A stretch of DNA of 64,000 nucleotides, from assembly GCA_964404165.1 (NCBI GenBank), contig CAYOIZ010000002.1:124001-188000 (forward strand), given 5' to 3'. This document shows positions 52,726-60,799 of the stretch, in pieces. The translations under genes were made by a program, and so were the position numbers. Each line of letters opens with the position of its first letter. The stretch's first letter is position 1. Below the pieces are notes generated by a model. It ran no database searches. It saw only the letters and a list, made by a program, of their open reading frames with translations, and had not been told where the DNA came from. This stretch comes from DASYLJ01 sp964404165 (GTDB lineage Bacteria; Desulfobacterota; Binatia; DP-6).

Positions 52726-53933
52726 GCGATCGCCTCCTGCCGGCCGTAGTGCCGCTTGTGGTCGCTGACGCCGGTGAGATGGCAGAGGGCACCGTCGTCG
52801 ATCGACGGCGTGCCGCCCCGCGCGCCCTCGCGCACGAAGTCCTCGTACTGCGCCACGTCGAGCAGCACGCGGTCGGCGAGCAGCGCCGCCGCGCCGATGC
52901 GGGCCGCGTGCGCGCCGCTGCCGGCGACGAACCGTCCGCTGAAGAACTCGCCCTGGCAGCCGGAGCCGTAGGAGAAGAGCCCGACGTCGCGCCCCTCGAG
53001 CGCCGCCCCCCGCTGCTCCGCGAGCCAGGCGAGGCCCAAGTAGAGCGACGCGGTGTAGGTGTTGCCGGCCTGGCGCGCGAGCCACAGCCAGGGCTCGACC
53101 AGCTCGGCGTACGAGCGCTCGAACAACGCCGTCTGCGCGTCCGGATCGAGCTCGGGATGCTCGCGCTCCACGAGACGACGATGCGCCTTCTGCGCCATCT
53201 TGGGGAAGGGGGTGTGGTAGAGCAGCGCCGTCATGCGCTCCATGACCGGCGCGGCGTCGCCGCGGTAGTCGGCGAGCGCGCCGCCGAGCGCGTCGAGGTA
53301 GCAGTCGACCGAGAACTTGCCGTCGACGAGCGCCTCGCGGCGATCGAGCGGGCGCCAGAAGTCCCACACGTTGCTGGCGTAGACGCCGGTGCCAGCGTCG
53401 AGCGCCAGGAGGCGCGGCTCGGCGCCGATGACCAGTGCCGCCGCCCCCGCGCCCTGCGTGAACTCGGCGCTCGAGCCGAGGTCGTAGCGCGCGATGTCGG
53501 TGGCGACGACGAGCGCCTTGCGACCGCGCGCGGCGCCCGAGCGCACCCAGTCGACCGCCATCATCACGCCCGCGGTGCCGCCGTAGCAGGCGTGCTTCAG
53601 CTCGAACGTCCGGCAGCGCGACGTCAGCCCGAGCAGCTCGTGCAGGAAGATGCTGGCGGGCTTGGCGTGATCGACGGCGGTCTCGGTGCCGACGACGAGG
53701 AGGCCGATCTCGTCGGGCGCGATGCCGCCCGCGCGCAACGCACGCGCCGCGGCGTTGGCGCCGAGCGTGACGGTGTCTTCCCACGGCGCGGGCACCGCCA
53801 TCGCGAGCGCGCCGAGGCCGACGGATATCTTCTCCGGCGGCACGCCGCGCGCCGCGGCGAGACGGTCGAGCGGGAGCGCATGCCGCGGGACGTAGATGCC
53901 GAGCTGGTCGATGCCGACGTCGGTGGTGGTCAT
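52722..53933 (-). CDS. mvaS: Hydroxymethylglutaryl-CoA synthase
   Basis: A 403-residue thiolase-fold enzyme that condenses acetyl-CoA and acetoacetyl-CoA to HMG-CoA. The catalytic residues can be placed: Glu84 (VGTETAVDHAKP), Cys116 (LKHACYGG) and His240 (LLYHTPFPKMAQKAH). The KHACYGG form also occurs in PksG-type enzymes of polyketide pathways, but no polyketide genes are present and a mevalonate role fits the HMG-CoA reductase in the same operon. Overlaps squalene-hopene cyclase and hpnD by four bases each. Confidence 0.9.
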   Translation of the reverse strand: MTTTDVGIDQLGIYVPRHALPLDRLAAARGVPPEKISVGLGALAMAVPAPWEDTVTLGANAAARALRAGGIAPDEIGLLVVGTETAVDHAKPASIFLHELLGLTSRCRTFELKHACYGGTAGVMMAVDWVRSGAARGRKALVVATDIARYDLGSSAEFTQGAGAAALVIGAEPRLLALDAGTGVYASNVWDFWRPLDRREALVDGKFSVDCYLDALGGALADYRGDAAPVMERMTALLYHTPFPKMAQKAHRRLVEREHPELDPDAQTALFERSYAELVEPWLWLARQAGNTYTASLYLGLAWLAEQRGAALEGRDVGLFSYGSGCQGEFFSGRFVAGSGAHAARIGAAALLADRVLLDVAQYEDFVREGARGGTPSIDDGALCHLTGVSDHKRHYGRQEAIA

Positions 53934-55858
53934 CGGGTCGCCTCCAGGCGCGCGCGGTAGATGCCGAGCGCCATCAGCGGGAAGTAGTCGCGGTACATCC
54001 AGTAGCGCAGGTAGAAGTGACGCGGAAAGCCGGTGCCGGTGAAGAGCGTCTCGTCCCAGCCGCCGTCGGCTCGCTGCGTGTCGACGAGGTGCGCCACGCC
54101 GCGCTCGAGCTCGGGGCTGATCGCGTCCTCGCCGGCCAGCAGACCGAGGACGGCCCACGCCGTCTGCGACGGCGTCGACTCGCCGCGACCGGCGAGCGTC
54201 TCGTCGTCGTACGAGGCCAGCGTCTCGCCCCAGCCGCCGTCGTCGTTCTGGAACGCCTTGAGCCACGCCACCGCGCGACGGATGTACGGCGCCTCGACGT
54301 CCTCACCGATCGCACGCAGACCGGAGAGCACCGACCACGTGCCGTAGATGAAGTTGGCACCCCAGCGTCCCCACCACGAGCCGTCGTCGCGCTGCGTGCG
54401 ATGCACGAACTCGAGCGCGCGACGGGCGCGGTGGAAGCGGCGGTCGTAGCCGACCGTGCCCATGAGCTCGAGGAGGCGCCCCGTCAGATCCTCGGTGGGC
54501 GGGTCGATCATCGCCTCCATGTCGGCGAACGGGATACGGTTCAGGAACTCGGCGTCGTTGTTGGTGTCGAACGCACCCCAGCCGCCGTTGCGGCTCTGCA
54601 TGCCGAGCGCCCAGTTGACGCCGAACGCGATCGAGCGTCGCTTCGCCGCCTCATCGGGCACCGCCACCCGCTGCAGCACCATCAGGATGACGGCGGAGTC
54701 GTCGGTGTCGGGGTACCAGTCGTTGGCGAACTCGAATGCCCAGCCGCCCGGCTCGAGGTCGGGGTTGTAGACGCTCCAGTCGCCGGGCGCGAAGATCTGA
54801 TTCTCGATGAGCCACTCGGCGGCGCGCACGAGCGCGGGATGGTCGGACGACAGCCCGGAGTCGAGCAGCGCCTTCGCCGCCAGCGCCGTGTCCCACGTCG
54901 GCGACACGCACGGCTGGAAGAACAATTGGCCCTGGTGCTCGAAGAGGAAGTCGTCGATGGCCTGCATGCCCTTCACCATCGCCGGGTGATCGCTCGGGTA
55001 GCCGAGCGCGTGCAGGGCCATCACGCAGTTGATCATCGGCGGCTGGATGCCGCCCCAGCCGCCGTTCGTGTCCTGCCGCGCGAGGATCCACTCCTCGGCA
55101 CGCTGCATCGCGCGCGCACGCAGCGGCTTCCACGCGCTGCGCCCGAGCACGTTCAGCACGCGGTCGAGGGCCAGGAACGCGTTGCGGACGGTGAAGAGCG
55201 CGTCGCTGCGCTTGAAGCCCACCGACTCGGGCGTGGGCGGCGCGAGCCACAGCTCCTCGACGCCACAGCCCGGGTCGAGCGGACGCGTCGGCTGCAGCGC
55301 CATCAGCACCGTGAGCGGCACGACCGTCTCCCGTGCCCAGCTCGACATGGCGTAGATGTTGATGGGGAACCACGACGGCAGCAGGTTCAGCTCGACCGGC
55401 ATCGCCGGCAGGCCCCACCACGGGAACTGCCCGAAGTAGGCCAGGAAGGTGCGCGTGAACACACCCGCGCGCTCGAGGCCGCCGTGCGCGTGGATGTAGG
55501 CGCGCGCCCGCACCATCGACGGATGATCGGCCGCGATGCCGGCCAGCTTGCAGCCGAAGTACGCCTCGATGGTGGTGCTGAGGTGCCCGGGACCGCCGTG
55601 ATAGAGGGACCAGCTGCCGTCGTCGGACTGGGTCGCGAGCATGCGCGCCACGAGCCGCTGCTCCGTCTCCTGCGGGCGACGGCCGACGAAGCGGTTGAAG
55701 ACGATGTACTGGGCGTCCATGCCCACGTTCGCTTCGAGCGGCGCGTGCCAGTAGCCCGGCTGCCGTTGCATGCCGAGCAGGTAGGCCTGGCTGCGCGCGA
55801 TGGCGTCGTCGACGCGGGCGTCCGGCGTCTCGGCGGGTGACAGCATCGGGGCCGACAT
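53930..55858 (-). CDS. shc: Squalene-hopene cyclase
   Basis: A 642-residue class II triterpene cyclase. The protonating DXDD motif is DTDD at 384-387. Several QW-type repeats are seen (QSDDGSW, QDTNGGW, QSRNGGW, QRDDGSW, QNDDGGW, QRADGGW), and the C-terminal FPRHFYLRYWMYRDYFPL is typical of bacterial SHC. It cyclises squalene to hopene and diplopterol at the membrane. Length is normal. Its start shares one base with the HMG-CoA reductase stop. Confidence 0.96.
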   Translation of the reverse strand: MSAPMLSPAETPDARVDDAIARSQAYLLGMQRQPGYWHAPLEANVGMDAQYIVFNRFVGRRPQETEQRLVARMLATQSDDGSWSLYHGGPGHLSTTIEAYFGCKLAGIAADHPSMVRARAYIHAHGGLERAGVFTRTFLAYFGQFPWWGLPAMPVELNLLPSWFPINIYAMSSWARETVVPLTVLMALQPTRPLDPGCGVEELWLAPPTPESVGFKRSDALFTVRNAFLALDRVLNVLGRSAWKPLRARAMQRAEEWILARQDTNGGWGGIQPPMINCVMALHALGYPSDHPAMVKGMQAIDDFLFEHQGQLFFQPCVSPTWDTALAAKALLDSGLSSDHPALVRAAEWLIENQIFAPGDWSVYNPDLEPGGWAFEFANDWYPDTDDSAVILMVLQRVAVPDEAAKRRSIAFGVNWALGMQSRNGGWGAFDTNNDAEFLNRIPFADMEAMIDPPTEDLTGRLLELMGTVGYDRRFHRARRALEFVHRTQRDDGSWWGRWGANFIYGTWSVLSGLRAIGEDVEAPYIRRAVAWLKAFQNDDGGWGETLASYDDETLAGRGESTPSQTAWAVLGLLAGEDAISPELERGVAHLVDTQRADGGWDETLFTGTGFPRHFYLRYWMYRDYFPLMALGIYRARLEATR

Positions 55859-57144
55859 CAGGACGCCCCTCCCGCCTGCAGATCCGCGAGGATCTCACGC
55901 GCCTTGTGCAGCTTGATCTCGCCCGAGCTGATGAGCCGCTGCACGACGGCCTCGGCGAGCCCGTCGGGCGTGCCTGCGGCCAGCGCCAGCCCACGCGCAT
56001 GCAGGGCCATGTGGCCACGCTGGATGCCGTCGGTGACGAGCGCACGCAGCGCCGCCAGGTTCTGCGCCAGACCGGCGGCCGCCATCACCGCCGCGAGGTC
56101 GCGTGCGCCGCGGACGGCGAGGATGCGCAGCGCCAGCCGTGCGCGCGGATTGCACTCGAGGTTGCCGCCGACGGTGCCGACCGCGAGCGGCAGGGCGATG
56201 CGGCCGAGCAGCGCCTCACCGTCGATCGACCAGGTCGTGAGCGGCGCATAGCGGCCCTCGCGTGCCGCGAACGCGTGCGCGCCGGCCTCGATGCCACGCC
56301 AGTCCTGCCCCGTCGCCAGCGCCACGGCGTCGACGCCGTTCATCACGCCCTTGTTGTGTGTCGTGGCGCGGTAGGGATCGACGTCGGCCAGCGCCCACGC
56401 CTCCACCACCCGCTCGGCCACGACACGGCCCGGCAGCGACGGCGTGTCGAGCGCCGCGAACGGCACGCGGCCCTCGGCGCGAGCCACACGCTGATCGGCC
56501 AGGTTCGACAGGATGCGGAGCCGCGCCTCGCCACCCGAGAGCGCCTCCAGGTCGGGCGCGATGGCCTCGACCATGCTGTTGACGGCGTTGGCGCCCATGG
56601 CGTCGCCGACGTCGACCAGCAGGTGGACCACGAGCCCGGTGCCCCCGGGCGCGTCGGGCAGCACGCGCGCGGTGAGGCCGCGCACGCCGCCGCCGCGCCG
56701 GGCCATGTTGGGATGGATCGCGTCGGCCACCGCCATGACGCGGGCCGCCGCGGCCTCGATGCGCGCGCAGGCGACGTCGGGCTCGCCGACGCGCAGCAGG
56801 TGGACCTGGCCGATCATGATCGACGGGTCGGCGTCGGCGGTGAAGCCACCACCCTCCCGGACCAGACGCGCCGCCGAGCTCGCCGCGGCCACCACCGAGG
56901 GCTCCTCGACCGCCATCGGCACCAGCCGGTCGTCGCCGTTGACGCGGAAGTTGAGGGCGATCCCCATCGGCAGACCGAGGACGCCGACGGCGTTCTCGAT
57001 CATGTGGTCGGCGGCCTCGAAGGTCAGTACCTGCGCATCGGTCAGGGTGGCGACGTCGTCGAGGCCGAGGCCAGTGCGCTCCGCCAGCCGCGCCAGCCGC
57101 TCGGCATGTCCGAGCCGGCCGAAGCCGGCGATCCGCGATCCCAT
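55858..57144 (-). CDS. mvaA: Hydroxymethylglutaryl-CoA reductase, class II
   Basis: A 428-residue HMG-CoA reductase of the class II (Pseudomonas mevalonii-like) type: EEPSVVAAASSAARLV, GDAMGANAVN, DPYRATTHNKGVMNGVDAV and GTVGGNLE are all family motifs. It would reduce HMG-CoA to mevalonate; class II enzymes can also run the reverse way. The ATG at 57144 has a GGGAGGG site, so the longer open frame is not used. It is the first gene of the hopanoid operon, about 160 bases after the promoter. Position beside HMG-CoA synthase and SHC favours a biosynthetic role. Confidence 0.93.
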   Translation of the reverse strand: MGSRIAGFGRLGHAERLARLAERTGLGLDDVATLTDAQVLTFEAADHMIENAVGVLGLPMGIALNFRVNGDDRLVPMAVEEPSVVAAASSAARLVREGGGFTADADPSIMIGQVHLLRVGEPDVACARIEAAAARVMAVADAIHPNMARRGGGVRGLTARVLPDAPGGTGLVVHLLVDVGDAMGANAVNSMVEAIAPDLEALSGGEARLRILSNLADQRVARAEGRVPFAALDTPSLPGRVVAERVVEAWALADVDPYRATTHNKGVMNGVDAVALATGQDWRGIEAGAHAFAAREGRYAPLTTWSIDGEALLGRIALPLAVGTVGGNLECNPRARLALRILAVRGARDLAAVMAAAGLAQNLAALRALVTDGIQRGHMALHARGLALAAGTPDGLAEAVVQRLISSGEIKLHKAREILADLQAGGAS

Positions 57145-57275
57145 TCCGTTGCCCTCCCTGGGTGACGGCGTCCCGCTGACCCGACGGTCAGCACCTGGCG
57201 TCGTTCGATCTTCCTTCACCGCCCCTGCACCTCCGCTGGCGAACGATGGTCGGGCGCGGGCTGCGTCGCCTGCGC

Positions 57276-57307
57276 GCTGACCGTCCGATATAAACCGATC
57301 GGTCAGC
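57276..57307. promoter_or_regulatory. Palindromic operator (TetR-like) in the hopanoid operon promoter
   Basis: GCTGACCG and CGGTCAGC bound a 32-base palindrome, with a perfect inner ACCGATCGGT at 57294-57303. It lies directly downstream of the -10 box and would overlap the transcription start, so a repressor bound here would block transcription. Regulator unknown. Confidence 0.65.
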
Positions 57308-57308
57308 G

Positions 57309-57337
57309 GGAATATTGCAGGGCGTAGACCTTGTCAA
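57309..57337 (-). promoter_or_regulatory. Sigma70-type promoter of the hopanoid/mevalonate operon
   Basis: On the minus strand the -35 box is TTGACA (57332-57337), a perfect consensus, the spacer is 17 bases, and the -10 box is TATTCC (57309-57314). It points into the HMG-CoA reductase gene. Confidence 0.7.
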
Positions 57338-57360
57338 ATGCGAGGGTCGCGCAAGCGTCG

Positions 57361-57491
57361 CCGCCGTCGTAGCGGGGGCGTGGGGGCCTCCGGCTTGCTC
57401 GGAGCTCGCGCGGCGCCCAGCACCCCGCCCAGCGCCCCGCGCGTCTCGCAACTCGCCGCTCGGGCGCCCCCGCACCCCAACGCGACGGCGG
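57361..57491. repeat. Hairpin element C, diverged member of the element A/B family
   Basis: CCGCCGTCG (57361-57369) pairs perfectly with CGACGGCGG (57483-57491); the following G-rich and C-rich arms pair imperfectly. Part of the loop (GCTCGCGCGGCGCC) resembles the loop of elements A and B. It lies just after the stop of the coiled-coil gene on the minus strand. Confidence 0.5.
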
Positions 57492-57518
57492 GGACGGGGC
57501 GCTATTGGGCGGGAAAGG

Positions 57519-58166
57519 CTACAGCTTCTGGCGGAAGGCGCGGAGGGCGGCGAGTTGTTCGGGGGTCAGCTGGAAGGTGGTGCCGCCGAGGGTGCCTTTG
57601 ATCGAGCTGGCTTTCGCCATCTGGTCCAGGGCCGACATGGAGAGGGCGACGGTGACCGTCTCCTCCTGGTTCAGGCCGGCGGGGCCGCGGACGCTGGTGT
57701 TGGGTTGGGTGCGGTACTTCACGACGTCGCACGCCACCGGCGTGCCGTCGACGACCAGGGCGAGCTCGCGGGTGTCGCGGTAGAGGCCCTGCGACGCACC
57801 CGTCGCGATGACCAGCTCGGGGCGGACGGCGGCGGCGCCTTTGCTCTTCTCGGCGCGGAAGGTGATCCAGTGACGGGCCCCCCCGCCCGAGCGCTCGAGG
57901 CGGCTCGGCTCGGTGGCCACGGTGGTCTGGTCGCCGTCCTCGTCGACCTGGACCGAGACCGTCTCGCGGGCGCGTTCCTCGAGCGCCGCGGCGAGCGGGT
58001 TCTCGACCTCGCCGCGCAGCTTCGTCACCTCGGCCTCGAGCGTCTTCACACGCTCGGTGAGCCGCGCGTTCTCGGCGCGCAGCCGTTCCAGCTCGCCGGC
58101 ATCGGCGGCCATCGCCACCGTCGCGAGCACCGTCGCGAGCCCCACCATCAGCAGACGTCGTCCCAT
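57519..58166 (-). CDS. Exported coiled-coil protein of unknown function
   Basis: A 215-residue protein with a signal peptide ending VAMAAD and a leucine-heptad coiled coil at about 24-55 (ELERLRAENARLTERVKTLEAEVTKLRGEV). The rest is a beta-rich globular domain with one Cys (VACDVV) that I do not recognise. It overlaps the EVE-domain gene by one base and is likely translated with it. Probably periplasmic. Confidence 0.75.
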   Translation of the reverse strand: MGRRLLMVGLATVLATVAMAADAGELERLRAENARLTERVKTLEAEVTKLRGEVENPLAAALEERARETVSVQVDEDGDQTTVATEPSRLERSGGGARHWITFRAEKSKGAAAVRPELVIATGASQGLYRDTRELALVVDGTPVACDVVKYRTQPNTSVRGPAGLNQEETVTVALSMSALDQMAKASSIKGTLGGTTFQLTPEQLAALRAFRQKL

Positions 58167-58576
58167 CAGACCCCCAGCGCGACGATGCGATCGAACGCCG
58201 CCTTCTCGAGCGGCATGACGCTCAGCCGCGACTGCCGGAGCAGCGGAATGCCCGCCAGTGCAGCGTCACCCTTGATCTGCTCGAGGGTGACGGGCGCCTT
58301 CAGCTTCTTCACCGGCACCAGGTCGACCGCCACCCAGCGCGGGTCCGATGCGCTGGCGTCCGGATAGGCCTCGCGCGCCACCTCGGCGATGCCGACGACC
58401 GCGGTGCCGACGACCGAGTGGTAGTAGAGCACCCGGTCGCCGGTCTTCATGGCCGCGAGGTTGTTGCGCGCCTGGAAGTTGCGGACGCCGTCCCATGTGG
58501 TCCGGCCGTCCGCCACGAGCTGGTCGAACGGGTACTTCGTGGGCTCCTGTTTGACCAGCCAGTACTGCCGCGCCAT
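58166..58576 (-). CDS. EVE-domain (PUA-like) protein
   Basis: A 136-residue EVE-domain protein, recognised by YWLVKQEPTKYPFDQL, TTWDGVRNFQARNNL and MKTGDRVLYYHS. EVE domains form a PUA-like pocket that can bind modified nucleobases; eukaryotic THYN1 is a homologue. The pocket motif WDGVRN is intact. Length is typical for the stand-alone family. Lies 12 bases after the thiolase gene on the same strand. Modified-base recognition is inference from the family. Confidence 0.9.
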   Translation of the reverse strand: MARQYWLVKQEPTKYPFDQLVADGRTTWDGVRNFQARNNLAAMKTGDRVLYYHSVVGTAVVGIAEVAREAYPDASASDPRWVAVDLVPVKKLKAPVTLEQIKGDAALAGIPLLRQSRLSVMPLEKAAFDRIVALGV

Positions 58577-58588
58577 TCGCGTCGACGA

Positions 58589-59785
58589 TCAGAGCGCCGC
58601 TTCGAACAGACCCGCAGCACCCATGCCGCCACCGATGCACATGGTGACGATGCCCCAGCGCTTCTTCTGGCGCTGCAGCTCGAGAAGGAGCGTGCCGGTC
58701 ATGCGGGCGCCGGTCATGCCGTACGGATGGCCGATGGAGATGGCGCCGCCGTTCGGGTTGAGCTTCTCCTGCGGGATGCCGAGCCGATCGCGACAGTACA
58801 CGGCCTGCGACGCGAACGCCTCGTTCAGCTCGACGATGTCGATGTCGTCGATGGTGAGGCCGGCGCGCTTCAGGAGCTTCGGCACCGCGAACACCGGGCC
58901 GATGCCCATCTCGTCGGCCTCGCAGCCGGCGAACACGCAACCGCGGAAGAAGCCGAGCGGCTTGATCCCGAGCTGCTGGGCACGCTCGGCGGACATCATG
59001 AGCACCGCCGCGGCGCCGTCGGAGAACTGCGACGAGTTGCCCGCCGTGACGCTGCCGCCTTCCTTGAAGGCCCCGGGCAGCTTGGTGAGGTTCTCCATGG
59101 TGGTGCTGGGGCGGTTGCACTCGTCGCGGTCGACGGTGACCTGCTTCTGCGACTTCTCACCGGTGGCCTTGTCGGTGAGCTCCATGGTCACCGTCATGGG
59201 CGCGATCTCGTCCTTGTCCTTGCCCGAGCTCTGGAAGGCGGCGGTGCGCTGCTGCGACGCGAGCGCCAGCTCGTCCTGCTTCTCGCGGCTGACCTTGTAG
59301 CGGTCGGCGACGATCTCGGCGGTGAGCCCCATCGGCATGTAGACCTGCTTGTAGTGATCCATCAGCCAGGGGTTGAAGAGGTTCGTCTTGTTGAAGTCGT
59401 TCTGCATCATGGTGATCGACTCGAGCCCGCCGCCGATGACGGCGTCGGCGCCCTCGACCTCGATCATGTGGGCGGCGACGGCGACGGCGTTGAGGCCCGA
59501 GGAGCAGAACCGGCTGACCGTCGAGCCGGCGACCTCGTGCGGCAGGCCGGCCATGATGGCGACGTTGCGGCCGACGTTGAAGCCCTGCGGGCCTTCCGGG
59601 AAGCCGGTGCCGAACACGCAGTCGTCGATCTCCTTCGGATCGAGCTGCGGCACCTTGGCGACGGCGGCCTTGATGGCGTGCGCGGCCATGTCGTCCGGCC
59701 GGGTCATGTTGAAGGAACCACGGAACGACTTGGCGAGGCCGGTCCGGGCCGTGGCGACGATCACCGCTTCACGCATCTTACGCAT
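58589..59785 (-). CDS. Acetyl-CoA C-acetyltransferase (thiolase)
   Basis: A 398-residue thiolase, with nucleophile Cys in SRFCSSGLNAV, His in NGGAISIGHPYGMTG and the second Cys in TMCIGGGMGAAGLF. It forms acetoacetyl-CoA or cleaves 3-ketoacyl-CoA. Start: ATG at 59785 behind AAGGAG with seven-base spacing; the longer frame is not needed. It is divergent from the SAM-hydrolase-family gene. It could supply acetoacetyl-CoA to the HMG-CoA synthase in the nearby hopanoid operon, which is inference. Confidence 0.92.
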   Translation of the reverse strand: MRKMREAVIVATARTGLAKSFRGSFNMTRPDDMAAHAIKAAVAKVPQLDPKEIDDCVFGTGFPEGPQGFNVGRNVAIMAGLPHEVAGSTVSRFCSSGLNAVAVAAHMIEVEGADAVIGGGLESITMMQNDFNKTNLFNPWLMDHYKQVYMPMGLTAEIVADRYKVSREKQDELALASQQRTAAFQSSGKDKDEIAPMTVTMELTDKATGEKSQKQVTVDRDECNRPSTTMENLTKLPGAFKEGGSVTAGNSSQFSDGAAAVLMMSAERAQQLGIKPLGFFRGCVFAGCEADEMGIGPVFAVPKLLKRAGLTIDDIDIVELNEAFASQAVYCRDRLGIPQEKLNPNGGAISIGHPYGMTGARMTGTLLLELQRQKKRWGIVTMCIGGGMGAAGLFEAAL

Positions 59786-59873
59786 CGAGGTCTCCTTATG
59801 GACGGACTTTGGGAACCCGGGACCGGTACCACGGCCCTCCAGGTGCGACAAGCGCGTCTGCTATGAGAACGCC

Positions 59874-60743
59874 ATGCTGCGCGCACTCGTTCTGGGCCTG
59901 CTGCTCACCGCCGCGATCGCCCGGGCCGCCGACCCCGCGGCCATCGTCTTCATGAGCGACTTCGGCACCGACGACGACTCGGTGGCGATCTGCAAAGGCG
60001 TCATGGTCGGCGTCTCGCCGCAGTCGCGGATCGTCGATCTCACCCACACCGTGCCGCCGTACTCCATAGCCGACGGCGCGCGCTTCCTCGCCGGGACCGC
60101 GCCGGCCTGGCCGGCGGGGACGGTGTTCGTGGCCGTGGTCGACCCGGGGGTGGGCAGCTCGCGCCGTCCCGTCGTGGTGCGCTCGAAGCGCGGTCAGTGG
60201 TTCGTCCTGCCCGACAACGGCCTCGTCACGCTGATCGCCGACCGCGACGGCCTGGACGAGGTGCGCCAGATCACGAACGCCGACTGGCTGCGCGGCGGCG
60301 GCATCTCGTCGACCTTCCACGGCCGCGACATCTTCGCGCCGGTGGCGGCCCACATCGCGCGCGGCGACGACTGGACGGCGGTCGGCCCCGTCGTCACCGA
60401 CCCCGTGCGGCTCCCCCTGCCCCAGGCGCGCATCGACGGCGATACGCTCACCGGTGAGGTGATCGCGTTCGACGGCCCCTACGGCAACCTCGTCACCGAC
60501 GTCGACGCGGCGCTCTTCCAGCGCCTCGGGTGGGCGCGCGGCGATCAGGTCGTCGTGCGGCTCGGCGAACGCGAGCTCACCCTCCCCTTCGTGCAGACGT
60601 TCGCCTCGGTGCCCGAGGGGCAGCCGCTGCTCTACATCGATTCGCGCGAGCGCCTCGCCGCCGCCGTCAACAAGGGCAGCTTCGCGGACCGGTTCGGCGT
60701 GAAGCCCGGGACCCGGTTCACGATCCGTCACAAGGCGCCCTGA
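59874..60743 (+). CDS. Exported SAM hydroxide adenosyltransferase family (DUF62) protein
   Basis: A 289-residue protein of the SAM-hydrolase/fluorinase-like family, with SDFGTDD (28-34), the DLTH and HTVPPYSI segments, VVDPGVGSSRRPV and PDNGLVTL. The family cleaves SAM with water to adenosine and methionine, or binds adenosyl compounds. The N-terminus MLRALVLGLLLTAAIARAAD is a clear signal peptide, so the protein would be periplasmic, where SAM is not expected. Precedes the LolA-like gene by 56 bases. Confidence 0.87.
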   Translation: MLRALVLGLLLTAAIARAADPAAIVFMSDFGTDDDSVAICKGVMVGVSPQSRIVDLTHTVPPYSIADGARFLAGTAPAWPAGTVFVAVVDPGVGSSRRPVVVRSKRGQWFVLPDNGLVTLIADRDGLDEVRQITNADWLRGGGISSTFHGRDIFAPVAAHIARGDDWTAVGPVVTDPVRLPLPQARIDGDTLTGEVIAFDGPYGNLVTDVDAALFQRLGWARGDQVVVRLGERELTLPFVQTFASVPEGQPLLYIDSRERLAAAVNKGSFADRFGVKPGTRFTIRHKAP

Positions 60744-60799
60744 GCCCACCGGGTGACAGGTCTTGTCGGCGAAACGGCATGGCGCTACAGGAGGCGCCC

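Larger units (their letters stand above)
57145..57518. other. Intergenic region with operon promoter, operator and hairpin element C
   Basis: This 374-base gap holds the promoter and operator of the hopanoid operon (57276-57337) and a diverged copy of the long-hairpin element (57361-57491). No gene is visible in it. Confidence 0.6.

Noticed and set aside
52722..53933. PksG-type polyketide beta-branching enzyme
   Set aside because: The KHACYGG motif would allow it, but no acyl carrier protein or polyketide synthase is nearby and HMG-CoA reductase is in the same operon.
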